Of a stretch of DNA of 64,000 nucleotides, positions 52,801-60,251 are shown piece by piece; the stretch's first letter is position 1, and the number at the start of each line of letters is the position of its first letter. The position numbers and the translations under genes are program-made. Below the pieces are notes generated by a model. That model had not been told where the DNA came from, made no database searches, and was given only the letters and a program-made list of their open reading frames with translations. This DNA comes from an uncultured Pirellulaceae bacterium (GTDB taxonomy: Bacteria > Planctomycetota > Planctomycetia > Pirellulales > Pirellulaceae), in contig CALKGE010000001.1 of NCBI GenBank assembly GCA_938084685.1, forward strand, positions 496,001 to 560,000. Reading direction: 5' to 3'.

Positions 52801-53436
52801 GTGCAGTTCATGGAAAACAACTGGTCGATGAAGCACATGCACCGCCTGATTATGAATTCAGCAGTTTATCAGCAGAGCAGTCAGTTTAACGCTCAGAAAT
52901 ACGACGCGGATCCGGAAAACAAAGTTTTGTGGCGGATGAACCGACGACGTTTGGAAGTGGAGCCCTGGCGAGATGGCCTGTTGGCTGTTTCAGGAGAACT
53001 GGAATTAGAAATGGGAGGCCCGTCGATTCAACTGGATAATGCGAATAACAAGCGACGAACGTTGTACGGTTTTGTCAGTCGCCATCGTCTGAATGAGCTA
53101 TTACGCCTGTTCGATTTTCCGGATCCGAATATTACAGCCGCCGCAAGGTCGGTGACCACCGTCCCGCTGCAACAGCTGTTTGTCCTTAACAGCGATTTCA
53201 TGATGAATCGAGCTCGAGCGTTGAGTGTACGAGTTCGCAGTGAGATGGAAGGGACAACGGAAGAGAAGATTCAGCAGGTATTTGAATTGCTGTATGGACG
53301 AGTGCCAGAACAGTCCGATATTGAACTGGGTAAAGAATTCCTGGAGGCAGTGGGTGCTGAGTCCAGTGTGGAGAATGCCTGGGACCAGTATTCACTGGCA
53401 CTGTTAAGTGCCAACGAGTTTATGTTTGTAGATTAA
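49840..53436 (+). CDS. PSCyt1-DUF1549-DUF1553 protein with an NPCBM-like insert (module 2)
   Basis: A 1198-residue exported protein with the same plan as 17868-20657: PSCyt1 with CYSCH at 51-55, DUF1549 with YGERWGRYWLDVARYG and CARCHDHKYDP, and DUF1553 with RVMVNRIWAGHFGKGLVG and NKRRTLYGFVSRHRL. About 240 extra residues (about 565-805) look like an NPCBM-type carbohydrate-binding module (RANGKRDEQGIGMHANALV). It is a candidate secreted heme protein acting on a glycan; no activity is established for the family. DUF1501 follows 58 bases later. Confidence 0.92.
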   Translation: MKRVFHVFAVVAVSFLGPTTLISTLPADEKMDAAQAEFFETRIRPVLVQHCYSCHSLDSDSVKGGYLLDSRMAIRKGGESGAGVVPGEPEESLLLSAMKYESFEMPPKGKLPESVLKDFETWIKNGAFDPRDGGKIATDNSIDYQKAAEFWAFRKPVVQEAPQVSQTKWGNNDIDRFILSQLEANLMQPSPRADKRTLIRRAYYDLIGLPPTPAQIQAFLDNDSSQAYSELIDELLASKHYGERWGRYWLDVARYGEDQAHTFKARNYPRGYLYRDWVVDSLNNDMPYDTFVKYQVAGDLIEGADQHERLAALGLFALGPVYYAENVEKAKAAADEWDDRIDTVSRGVLGLTVSCARCHDHKYDPISTSDYYGLAGLFASTKYQERPVVSAEVVQQRAVADQAVKDKQLEIDRTLVEVGRELRPSLTGKIPKYMVASFRFLERKKVEGDAKKVYAEVLKDSGLSETLLKRWVAMLQMQNAADRETRLQLADWYVWMDSLPKDKDQSSDESLLMKAREFGLRLQQQVEAKLPHQEKLFKLFGANVAFVKAQDLAKVKPGVIPLGNLFDDGKTVSLDAALASDALGARAEPTDLGVLKTAFGWGKRIHIGPEVDFDFVHLGADNNAYGTISNDAWLDRNGISTTGQQYRANGKRDEQGIGMHANALVTFDLDEIRKAGLLPQDQAFRFKVDRAGINDDTLNSNASAHFAVVVSKPHKDKKVMDAILGGYVNGQKMQITFSDFTYYFTGVIPPEMKADGKFFAMDIEIPAEAKFLTLVTASAGGPAENTISSDHAVWSGVRLELNPLPQEAVAEVELSEEELMNETLQRDATLLSLMLYEEGLLALPANEVESRLEGEAKEQVSRLRSTQKQLKQDAESIQILRAHSLAEGNAQDLPIYLTGDPGKKGDIAKRANLAIFTNGEKVPYEPSGSGRLEFANSITSKDNPLTARVMVNRIWAGHFGKGLVGTLSNFGILGDRPTHPQLLDYLAVQFMENNWSMKHMHRLIMNSAVYQQSSQFNAQKYDADPENKVLWRMNRRRLEVEPWRDGLLAVSGELELEMGGPSIQLDNANNKRRTLYGFVSRHRLNELLRLFDFPDPNITAAARSVTTVPLQQLFVLNSDFMMNRARALSVRVRSEMEGTTEEKIQQVFELLYGRVPEQSDIELGKEFLEAVGAESSVENAWDQYSLALLSANEFMFVD

Positions 53437-53494
53437 TGCCCGGGGTGTGTTGCTGCACGCATCTGGATTTAGAGAAGACCACAGAAGAAAAACC

Positions 53495-54892
53495 ATGTAC
53501 GATCATCAAATTGTTGATAACCCGTTGCTGAAACACAACCTTGTTTCACGTCGTCAGTTGCTCAAATCCAGCGGTGTCGGTTTTGGCATGCTGGGCTTGT
53601 CCGCTTTGCTGGCTGAACAGCAGAAATTGGATGCCGCGGTCAAGTCGACCAGTCCGTTGGTACCCAAGCCGACACACCATCCGCCTCGAGCGAAACATGT
53701 CATCTTTCTGTTTATGAATGGTGGGCCCTCCCATGTGGATACGTTTGATCCCAAGCCGGAGTTAAAAACTCAGGAAGGTAAAACGGGGCGGGGCGGTAAG
53801 TACATGCCATCTCCCTTTGCTTTCGAGAAGCACGGCGAATCCGGTATCGATATGAGTGAACTGTACCCGCATCTGGGTAAGGTTGCTGACGAAATCTGTC
53901 TGCTTCGTGGTATGCACACCACGACACCAAACCATGAACCGGGCCTGCTGATGATGAACAGTGGGAACCAGCAGCCGATTCGTCCCTGCCTTGGATCCTG
54001 GGTCACGTATGGACTGGGGACCGAGAACCAGAACCTGCCAGGCTTCGTGGTGTTGTGTCCTGGGAAACCAGTTGTCGGACCGGCGTTGTGGGGAAACAGT
54101 TTTCTTCCCGGAATCTTTCAGGGGACCCATATTAATAATTCGAACGTCGATCCCAAGAACGTGATCGGCCACATCAATAACAAGAATCTGACACCGGAAG
54201 CACAGCGACGCCTGCTGGACTTGCTGCAAAAAAGCAATCAGCGTCATCTTGATAAGCGAACGGCGGACCTGAATCTGGAAGCCAGGATTCAGTCGTTGGA
54301 AGTTGCCTATGGAATGCAATTTGAAGCCCAGGAAGCTTTTGATATTACTCGTGAATCCAAAGAAACGATCGAAGAGTACGGCGAAGGCCAGTTTGCTAAT
54401 GGCTGTCTGGTTGCCAGACGGTTGGTGGAACGAGGCGTGCGAATGGTTCAGATCTATTATGGTTCCGGGCAACCGTGGGACGCTCATGGCAATATCATGG
54501 ACCACAAACGTGATGCTGGAAAAAGCGATCAACCAATCGCCGCGCTGATCCGGGACTTGAAGCAACGCGGGCTGCTGGATGAAACTCTTATCATTTGGGG
54601 TGGTGAATTTGGTCGCACGCCAACAGCTCAGGGTAAGACTGGGCGGAACCATCACAATACCGGGTTCACCACCTGGTTGTGTGGAGGTGGAGTCAAGGGC
54701 GGCTATATTCATGGAGCGACGGATGAATTGGGAGTAGACGCTGTGGAAGGACGCATGGATGTGCATGATCTGCATGCCACCATCCTGCACCTTTTAGGGA
54801 TGAATCATCTGGAATTAACATACCGTTACAGTGGACGTGATTTCCGCCTGACCAATGTTGCCGGGAATGTCAATCACGATATTATCAGCTGA
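53495..54892 (+). CDS. DUF1501 protein with twin-arginine signal (module 2)
   Basis: A 465-residue DUF1501 protein with Tat motif SRRQLLKSSG (Arg19-Arg20). Family segments are VIFLFMNGGPSHVDTFDPKP, MHTTTPNHEPGLLMMN, YGLGTENQNLPGFV, IWGGEFGRTPT and HDLHATILHLLGMNHLELTYR. ATG 53495 gives the usual N-terminus with GAAGAA just upstream; the frame is open to 53447. It belongs with the PSCyt1 gene upstream. Confidence 0.92.
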   Translation: MYDHQIVDNPLLKHNLVSRRQLLKSSGVGFGMLGLSALLAEQQKLDAAVKSTSPLVPKPTHHPPRAKHVIFLFMNGGPSHVDTFDPKPELKTQEGKTGRGGKYMPSPFAFEKHGESGIDMSELYPHLGKVADEICLLRGMHTTTPNHEPGLLMMNSGNQQPIRPCLGSWVTYGLGTENQNLPGFVVLCPGKPVVGPALWGNSFLPGIFQGTHINNSNVDPKNVIGHINNKNLTPEAQRRLLDLLQKSNQRHLDKRTADLNLEARIQSLEVAYGMQFEAQEAFDITRESKETIEEYGEGQFANGCLVARRLVERGVRMVQIYYGSGQPWDAHGNIMDHKRDAGKSDQPIAALIRDLKQRGLLDETLIIWGGEFGRTPTAQGKTGRNHHNTGFTTWLCGGGVKGGYIHGATDELGVDAVEGRMDVHDLHATILHLLGMNHLELTYRYSGRDFRLTNVAGNVNHDIIS

Positions 54893-55015
54893 CCTGCATG
54901 GTGCATCATGGGCTGGATTGACCGCCTCGAATTGCGGCCGGTTGATGACGGCAGAGACGAGTGTCCAGGTCGCTGATTTTGCAGGTTAACTCGCCAATTC
55001 TGCGTGAATCCATAC

Positions 55016-55044
55016 TTGTCGATTGAGGTCACGCAAATTAAATT
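55016..55044 (+). promoter_or_regulatory. Candidate sigma-70 promoter of tRNA-His
   Basis: TTGTCG (55016-55021) and TAAATT (55039-55044) are separated by 17 bases and each match four of six consensus positions. The start would fall about seven bases later, just before the tRNA 5' end at 55057. Confidence 0.45.
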
Positions 55045-55056
55045 GGAACTCTCAGT

Positions 55057-55131
55057 GGTGGCTGTAGCTCAGTTGGTTAGAGCACTGGATTGTGGTTCCA
55101 GGGGTCGGGGGTTCGAATCCCCTCAGCCACC
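55057..55131 (+). tRNA. tRNA-His (anticodon GTG)
   Basis: The cloverleaf is complete: acceptor GTGGCTG/CAGCCAC, D stem GCTC/GAGC, anticodon stem CTGGA/TCCAG with loop TTGTGGT (GTG at 55092-55094), and T stem closing TTCGAAT. The extra 5' G at 55057 opposite C at 55131 is the histidine identity element (G-1:C73). CCA is not encoded. A terminator follows. Confidence 0.97.
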
Positions 55132-55159
55132 CTTCAGGCTGTGTGATCACAGCAAGCGA

Positions 55160-55192
55160 AGCACGATAGTCTTGCACGATCGTGCTTTTTTT
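55160..55192 (+). terminator. Terminator after tRNA-His
   Basis: An eight-base stem AGCACGAT/ATCGTGCT with an 11-base loop is followed by seven T (55186-55192). It lies 29 bases after the tRNA and should end its transcript. The minus-strand reading has no T run after the stem. Confidence 0.82.
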
Positions 55193-55200
55193 GTGGCTTG

Positions 55201-56226
55201 TTAGTAGGTTACCCACAGGAAGACTTTGCCTGCTTCGTCCGTGCGGAATTCGCTATGTAATCCCCCCTGAGAGAGCGCTCGGTCAATAATCTTTTTATAG
55301 AACGTCTTCCCGGCCGGAATGTTAATCCGTTTTTCCAGACTGAGTCCGCGACGTTCGATTTCGCCATAGTCGATCAGGATCGGAGTTTTAAGGCGAGGAG
55401 CGATCGCCTTGAGTGTCTTTGATATTTCCGTTTCTTTGATTTCTACATCCAGCTCGTTAAAGAGGTCGGGAGCAGCTTTGCCAGGATTGGCTTCGATCGC
55501 CCAGCCGGTGGGCCAGAATTCCTTCTCTTTTTGATGCTGAGCAACCATGATCCGAACATCGCTGCCAACTGGTTTCTCCGGATACATAACCAAGCCGACT
55601 GATTTCAGGACCATTGCCATCGCTGATCCACTGGTAAACCCTTTTAGCTCATCAGGAAACGGCTTATCGCTGAACAGGAACTGACGAGCGTTCGCGTCCA
55701 CGCCGACTCGGACTTTCCAGACCTGCGAAATCCCTCGAATGACATCCTTGGTGGGCCGATCTTTGGTGCTCAGGGTGACTGGCTTGGAGAGTTCATCATA
55801 GATTTTGACGATCTGTTCTTTGGTGAGACCATAGGCTCCTTTTTCGGCTGTCAGGTTGGCGGCTCCGTCACCGCTGAGTTTTGCCAGCCAGGTTTTGGCA
55901 GCGTCCAGGTCACCGTACTTGATCACTCCGTTGGGAAGGAATACTTTGTTACTGGATAGAATGCCAGTGACGATATACAACTGGCTATCACCTTTACCGA
56001 CAGTCTTTGCTTCCGGTTTGTCCGTTGGTTTGATGCTGCGGGCGCGGACATTTTTGAACCCCGCTTTTTGCAGCATTTCCACCCACTTACGGACGATCGC
56101 AAAATCTGGCACGTCCTCCATCGCCAGTTCCAGATCGACTACTGGCGCCGCCTGAACTCGACTGGCCATGATGGGCGAATGAACCAGCAGGGTGAGCAGG
56201 AACGTGATGAGCAGATGATTTTTCAC
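55201..56226 (-). CDS. Secreted protein of unknown function, possible STN-like domains
   Basis: A 341-residue exported protein (signal LLITFLLTLLVHSPIMAS, then a mature alpha/beta region). Two segments, around 150-240 (TKDVIRGISQVWKVRVGVDA) and 270-341 (ISKTLKAIAPRLKTPILIDY), recall the secretin/TonB short N-terminal (STN) fold, although similarity is weak. No enzyme motif was seen. It is transcribed alone, downstream of a divergent region with dyads. Confidence 0.68.
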   Translation of the reverse strand: MKNHLLITFLLTLLVHSPIMASRVQAAPVVDLELAMEDVPDFAIVRKWVEMLQKAGFKNVRARSIKPTDKPEAKTVGKGDSQLYIVTGILSSNKVFLPNGVIKYGDLDAAKTWLAKLSGDGAANLTAEKGAYGLTKEQIVKIYDELSKPVTLSTKDRPTKDVIRGISQVWKVRVGVDANARQFLFSDKPFPDELKGFTSGSAMAMVLKSVGLVMYPEKPVGSDVRIMVAQHQKEKEFWPTGWAIEANPGKAAPDLFNELDVEIKETEISKTLKAIAPRLKTPILIDYGEIERRGLSLEKRINIPAGKTFYKKIIDRALSQGGLHSEFRTDEAGKVFLWVTY

Positions 56227-56283
56227 CAGGTCGTTTCTTTCATTTCGGACAGATAAATAGTTTTTGAGTCGCTGAAGGATTGT

Positions 56284-56336
56284 ACTGTCACAGTCTGGAT
56301 GTTGACAAGTTAAAAAATGATGACAGGTAACTGTCA
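56284..56336. promoter_or_regulatory. Dyads in the divergent spacer before the DUF1570 gene
   Basis: Two symmetrical sites lie in the 154-base gap between divergent genes: ACTGTcACAGT (56284-56294) and TGACAG-gtaa-CTGTCA (56321-56336). They share CTGT/ACAG half-sites and may bind one dimeric regulator. TAGAAT at 56369-56374 precedes the ATG at 56381 by only six bases, so it is an unlikely -10 unless the transcript is leaderless. Confidence 0.35.
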
Positions 56337-56380
56337 GTCGCGCGGCAGAAGTTTTCCCGGTTGTGGGATAGAATGTAAGT

Positions 56381-58168
56381 ATGGAACGTAAAGCGCGACA
56401 GATTCTGCTGATGTTGATGGTGGCTCAGGCTATGGGCACCATGACAGTTTCGGTACGCGCGGACGAATTCGCGATGCAACTGAAAGAGTTGGCTGCGAAG
56501 TGTGACGAGTTGGGATTGAAGCAGCAGGCCGAGGTTACTCGGCAATGGATCATTCCTGAACGTCCTGATCAGGAAATTTTTTATCCTTTTCGTAATACGG
56601 ACCATTATCGGCCCGCTGCCGATGCCCCTCAAATACAGAAGTACTGGTACGAACGGTTTGTTGAGATTCGTCATGCCGAAGCGGAACGTCTCTACCAACA
56701 GGCTCTTAGGTTGCCAGATGATTTGCCCCGCGCCTATCGTTTGCTTCACCAGGTTTTGCATGAAAACCATCGTCACAAAGAAGCTCGTCGGGTGCTGGGT
56801 TATTCCGACTCGACAGTCCTGCAGCTACAACCAAAACCAGCTCGAGCGAAGACAGCGTTGCCGCTTACCGGATGGCGAGCAGGGGAATATTACACGATTA
56901 AAACAGCTCATTTCGAGATTGTGACCAATGCGACAGCCGCCGCCGGTGCAAAGTTGGCTCGGCAACTTGAAAGCCTCTACTCGGTTTGGCAGCAGATGTT
57001 TGTCGATTTCTGGTGCAATACGACTAGCTTCAGCAAGAGACTTCTGGGTGAGAGTGTCGCACTGTACAACAAACGCATTCATCGAGTGGTGCTGTTTGCC
57101 GAAGAGGCACAGTATCAGCAGTTTTTTCTACAGCGGAGTATCCCTAATACGAATTCAAGCGGCTTCTATCACGAAGCGTCAGAACGGTCCTTTCTGCATT
57201 TAGGTGAAACCAGAGCCAATCCGTGGATTCATGAAGTAACACACCAGCTTTTTAGTGAGTTGGGACCGGGGCTGAGTCAGGTTGCTGCTGAGCAAAACGT
57301 GTGGGCCGTGGAAGGTGTAGCGACTTATATGGAGTCGTTGCGGGACTATGGTCGTTTCGCCACGTTGGGTGGGTTCGAATCCAAGCGTTTGCAGTATGCC
57401 CGCTATAACACGCTGGTGAACCAGATGTACGAACCACTGGCGCAGGTGGTTACGTTGAGTAATCAGGAATTGTCAGCGCATCCCAGGATTGTTCAACTTT
57501 ACTCACAGTGCAGCGGCTTAACACACTTTTTGATGGACGGCAAAAAAGGAGAGTACCGTCAGGCGTTCTTTGATTTGTTGCGAAAGATCTATACTCGGAC
57601 AGATACGCCCGGGTCGTTTGCTCAATTGTCACGAACGTCCTATGAGCAAATTGATCAGCAATACCGGGAATTTCTGAAGGTTACCGATGAGGACCTTCGT
57701 CGAATTCGTCCCGACACCGATCTGGCAGCGCTCTGCGTAGCCTTTGGCGACATTACGGATCGTGGGCTGGCAAGACTCCATGGGCAAAAAAACCTCACTT
57801 GGCTGGACGCGACCGGCTGCCCGATTAGTGACACGAGTGTCGAATTGTTTCGGTCGCTTCCCGGATTGCGAGAGGTGACATTGGATGGAACAAAGGTTTC
57901 TGATGAGACAGTAGAAGTGCTTGCGGAATTGGCAAACCTGGAAACGCTTGATCTTGCTAATACCCGAGTAACGGACAAATCGGTCCAGTTACTCGCCGGT
58001 AAGGCCTCACTTAAAGTGCTCTATCTGACCGGCACGATGGTGACCGATCAGGCTGCCGGTGATCTGGAGACCATCGTAAATCTGGTGATTCTTGAATTAA
58101 CCGGTACTCAGATGAGTGATGAGGCGGTGAACAAGGTAAAATCCAGTCTCACCAGGCTTGAACAGTAA
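56381..58168 (+). CDS. Secreted DUF1570 putative metalloprotease with LRR tail
   Basis: A 595-residue exported protein (signal ILLMLMVAQAMGTMTVSVRA). The DUF1570 domain (about 160-440) has a gluzincin-type zinc motif H284-E-V-T-H288 in PWIHEVTHQLF and a downstream Glu near 311 (AVEGVATYMES). It is a likely zinc metallopeptidase. Residues about 445-595 are leucine-rich repeats (REVTLDGTKVSDETV, LETLDLANTRVTDKSV). A fusion of a peptidase with LRRs suggests a protein target. The frame starts at ATG 56381. Confidence 0.87.
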   Translation: MERKARQILLMLMVAQAMGTMTVSVRADEFAMQLKELAAKCDELGLKQQAEVTRQWIIPERPDQEIFYPFRNTDHYRPAADAPQIQKYWYERFVEIRHAEAERLYQQALRLPDDLPRAYRLLHQVLHENHRHKEARRVLGYSDSTVLQLQPKPARAKTALPLTGWRAGEYYTIKTAHFEIVTNATAAAGAKLARQLESLYSVWQQMFVDFWCNTTSFSKRLLGESVALYNKRIHRVVLFAEEAQYQQFFLQRSIPNTNSSGFYHEASERSFLHLGETRANPWIHEVTHQLFSELGPGLSQVAAEQNVWAVEGVATYMESLRDYGRFATLGGFESKRLQYARYNTLVNQMYEPLAQVVTLSNQELSAHPRIVQLYSQCSGLTHFLMDGKKGEYRQAFFDLLRKIYTRTDTPGSFAQLSRTSYEQIDQQYREFLKVTDEDLRRIRPDTDLAALCVAFGDITDRGLARLHGQKNLTWLDATGCPISDTSVELFRSLPGLREVTLDGTKVSDETVEVLAELANLETLDLANTRVTDKSVQLLAGKASLKVLYLTGTMVTDQAAGDLETIVNLVILELTGTQMSDEAVNKVKSSLTRLEQ

Positions 58169-58240
58169 GGTTCGTCGGAGAATGCGACGAAGCGAGTGTC
58201 AGGGAAACAGTCATGCAAGAGAGGAAAGGGTAAACAAATC

Positions 58241-59020
58241 ATGCGCCCCTGGATTTTATCCGAGACCAACTACGGCTACATCAAAGAGAATCCATACGAT
58301 GTGGCAGTATTGCCCATGGGAGCAACCGAGCCCCACAATCTCCATCTGCCTTATGGAACAGATCATTATGAAGCTGAAGATATAGGTTCAAGAGTCTGTG
58401 AAGCAGCTCATCGTCAGGGAGCCAAAGTGGTGTTGCTGCCGACTGTGCCTTATGGAACCGAGACTAATATGCGTCACTTTCCATTGGCAATGAATCTGTA
58501 TCCCACGACGCTGTTTAAAGTGATTGAAGATCTGGTTGAATCTCTGGTGCGTAGCGGGATTCGCAAGGTTGTCATTCTTAACAGCCACGGTGGTAACGAG
58601 TTTAAGCCTTTGTTGCGGGAGCTTTCGGGCAGGACAGAAGCTCATCTATTTCTGACAAACTGGTTTCGGATGCTGGAGGATGTCTACGACGATATTTTTG
58701 ACCACCGGGAAGATCACGCCGGTGAGATGGAGACTTCGCTGATCCTGGCTTACCGGAACCATCTGGTGGCCAGAAATGAAGATGGATCGTTGTATGCCGA
58801 TGATGGAGCGACTCAGCCCACTCGTTTTGAGGCTGTCAATAAGGGTTGGGTTGGTCTTACACGGCAGTGGAATTTACTTACCACCAACAGTGGTTCCGGT
58901 TATCCCCACGAAGCATCGGCCGAGAAAGGGGAGCGGTTGATGGACATCCTGGTAGAAAGACTGGGAGGATTTCTGGTCGAGTTGGCCAATTCGCCGTTGG
59001 ACGAGACATTTCCCTTTTAA
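58241..59020 (+). CDS. Creatininase-family amidohydrolase
   Basis: A 259-residue metal-dependent amidase. ATG 58241 is chosen (GAGGAAAGGG upstream; the frame is open to 58196). Metal ligands of the creatininase/FAPy deformylase family are visible: PMGATEPHNLHLPYGTDHYE, NSHGGNEF and DHAGEMETS. Family members hydrolyse creatinine, formamidopyrimidine or mycofactocin precursors; the substrate here is unknown. It is 72 bases after the DUF1570 gene. A bidirectional terminator follows. Confidence 0.92.
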   Translation: MRPWILSETNYGYIKENPYDVAVLPMGATEPHNLHLPYGTDHYEAEDIGSRVCEAAHRQGAKVVLLPTVPYGTETNMRHFPLAMNLYPTTLFKVIEDLVESLVRSGIRKVVILNSHGGNEFKPLLRELSGRTEAHLFLTNWFRMLEDVYDDIFDHREDHAGEMETSLILAYRNHLVARNEDGSLYADDGATQPTRFEAVNKGWVGLTRQWNLLTTNSGSGYPHEASAEKGERLMDILVERLGGFLVELANSPLDETFPF

Positions 59021-59045
59021 GGTTGCAGGGTATTCGGGAAATCAC

Positions 59046-59080
59046 AAAAAAGGGCAGGTGCCGCTTTGGTGCACCTGCCC
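59046..59080. terminator. Bidirectional terminator between creatininase and isomerase genes
   Basis: A perfect ten-base stem GGGCAGGTGC (59052-59061) and GCACCTGCCC (59071-59080). Reading the minus strand, six T follow the stem (59046-59051), making a good terminator for the isomerase gene. On the plus strand TTGATTT follows, which is weaker. Confidence 0.85.
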
Positions 59081-59122
59081 TTGATTTCAAGAGTGACTCT
59101 GGCCGTCAGTGGCCGAAGCTGT

Positions 59123-60118
59123 TTAGTTGTCAAACGCATCGTCGAACTGGACGTCCGACGGTGAGATATCGACAGCCTTGGTAAAGGCACAGGCTTCGGT
59201 GGCACCCTGATCCCGTTGCATACCACAATCTTCCCACTCGATCGATAGAGGGCCGGTGTAGTTGATATCGTTGAGAGCTCGTACGATCTCTTCAAAGTTC
59301 ACTTCACCACGACCGGGGCTACGGAAATCCCAACCACGACGTGAATCTCCAAAGTTGAGATGACTGCAGTTGATGCCCGTTCGGCCATTGAGAGTACGGA
59401 TCGCATCTTTAATGTGGACGTGATAGATACGATCGGGGAAGTAACGGATGAACTCCACTGGGTCGACGCCCTGCCAGATCAGGTGGCTGGGGTCAAAGTT
59501 AAAGCCAAATTCTTCCCGGCCATCAACTGCCTCAAGCGCTCGTTCAGCCGTATAAATGTCAAAGGCAATTTCCGTGGGATGAACTTCCAAAGCGAATTTG
59601 ACGCCGCATTCAGCAAAGACATCGAAGATGGGGTTCCAGCGTTCAGCGAAAAGTTCAAATCCATCCTGGATCATCGATTCCGGTACTGGCGGAAAGGAGT
59701 ACAGCAGGTGCCAGATGCTTGAACCGGTGAAACCATTTACGATATCCACTCCAAATTTCTGAGCAGCTCGAGCGGTATTTTTCATCTCTTCGATGGCACG
59801 CTCGTTGACGCCGGCTGGATCCCCGTCTCCCCAGACGTGTTCAGGAAGAATGGCCTGATGGCGTTGATCGATATTGTCCAGCACCGCCTGGCCAGCCAGA
59901 TGAGCACTGATCGCTTTACAGACGAGCCCATTTCGCTCGAGTTGCTCGCGCTTTTCTGCACAGTAGTTTTCGTTTTCCAATGCTTCGACAACATTGAAGT
60001 GGTCACCCCAGCAGGCGAGTTCAATTCCGTCATAACCAAACTCTTTGGTTTTCTGACACATTGTCTCTGCTGGGAGGTCTGCCCATTGGCCGGTGAATAG
60101 TGTTACCGGACGTGCCAT
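59123..60118 (-). CDS. Sugar phosphate isomerase/epimerase-like TIM barrel
   Basis: A 331-residue protein of the xylose isomerase-like TIM barrel family (AP endonuclease 2 fold). ATG 60118 is preceded by a near-perfect TAAGGAGT; a longer frame to 60160 is less likely. Metal ligand segments are [29 protein letters not shown] and SIEWED. Planctomycete relatives are often next to Gfo/Idh dehydrogenases; here one is about 3 kb away. Substrate unknown. Confidence 0.92.
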   Translation of the reverse strand: MARPVTLFTGQWADLPAETMCQKTKEFGYDGIELACWGDHFNVVEALENENYCAEKREQLERNGLVCKAISAHLAGQAVLDNIDQRHQAILPEHVWGDGDPAGVNERAIEEMKNTARAAQKFGVDIVNGFTGSSIWHLLYSFPPVPESMIQDGFELFAERWNPIFDVFAECGVKFALEVHPTEIAFDIYTAERALEAVDGREEFGFNFDPSHLIWQGVDPVEFIRYFPDRIYHVHIKDAIRTLNGRTGINCSHLNFGDSRRGWDFRSPGRGEVNFEEIVRALNDINYTGPLSIEWEDCGMQRDQGATEACAFTKAVDISPSDVQFDDAFDN

Positions 60119-60146
60119 GGCGTACTCCTTAGGTATGATAAAACGG

Positions 60147-60184
60147 TTTGATGAAATCAAAGGGACATAACACGAAAGTTATGT
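60147..60184. promoter_or_regulatory. Two dyads upstream of the isomerase gene
   Basis: TTTGAT-gaa-ATCAAA (60147-60161) and ACATAAC-acgaaa-GTTATGT (60165-60184) lie side by side 29 bases before the isomerase ATG. They may be operators, or the second may be an RNA hairpin. No T run follows, so termination is unlikely. Confidence 0.35.
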
Positions 60185-60251
60185 TTCTTATTTTGATGCT
60201 GTCGGCGGCCACTTACAAGTCCCGAAACTGACCGGGTTCCGATCGATCAGC

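Noticed and set aside
53762-54790. Long antisense open frame (342 codons)
   Set aside because: It mirrors the DUF1501 gene, whose family motifs are unmistakable.
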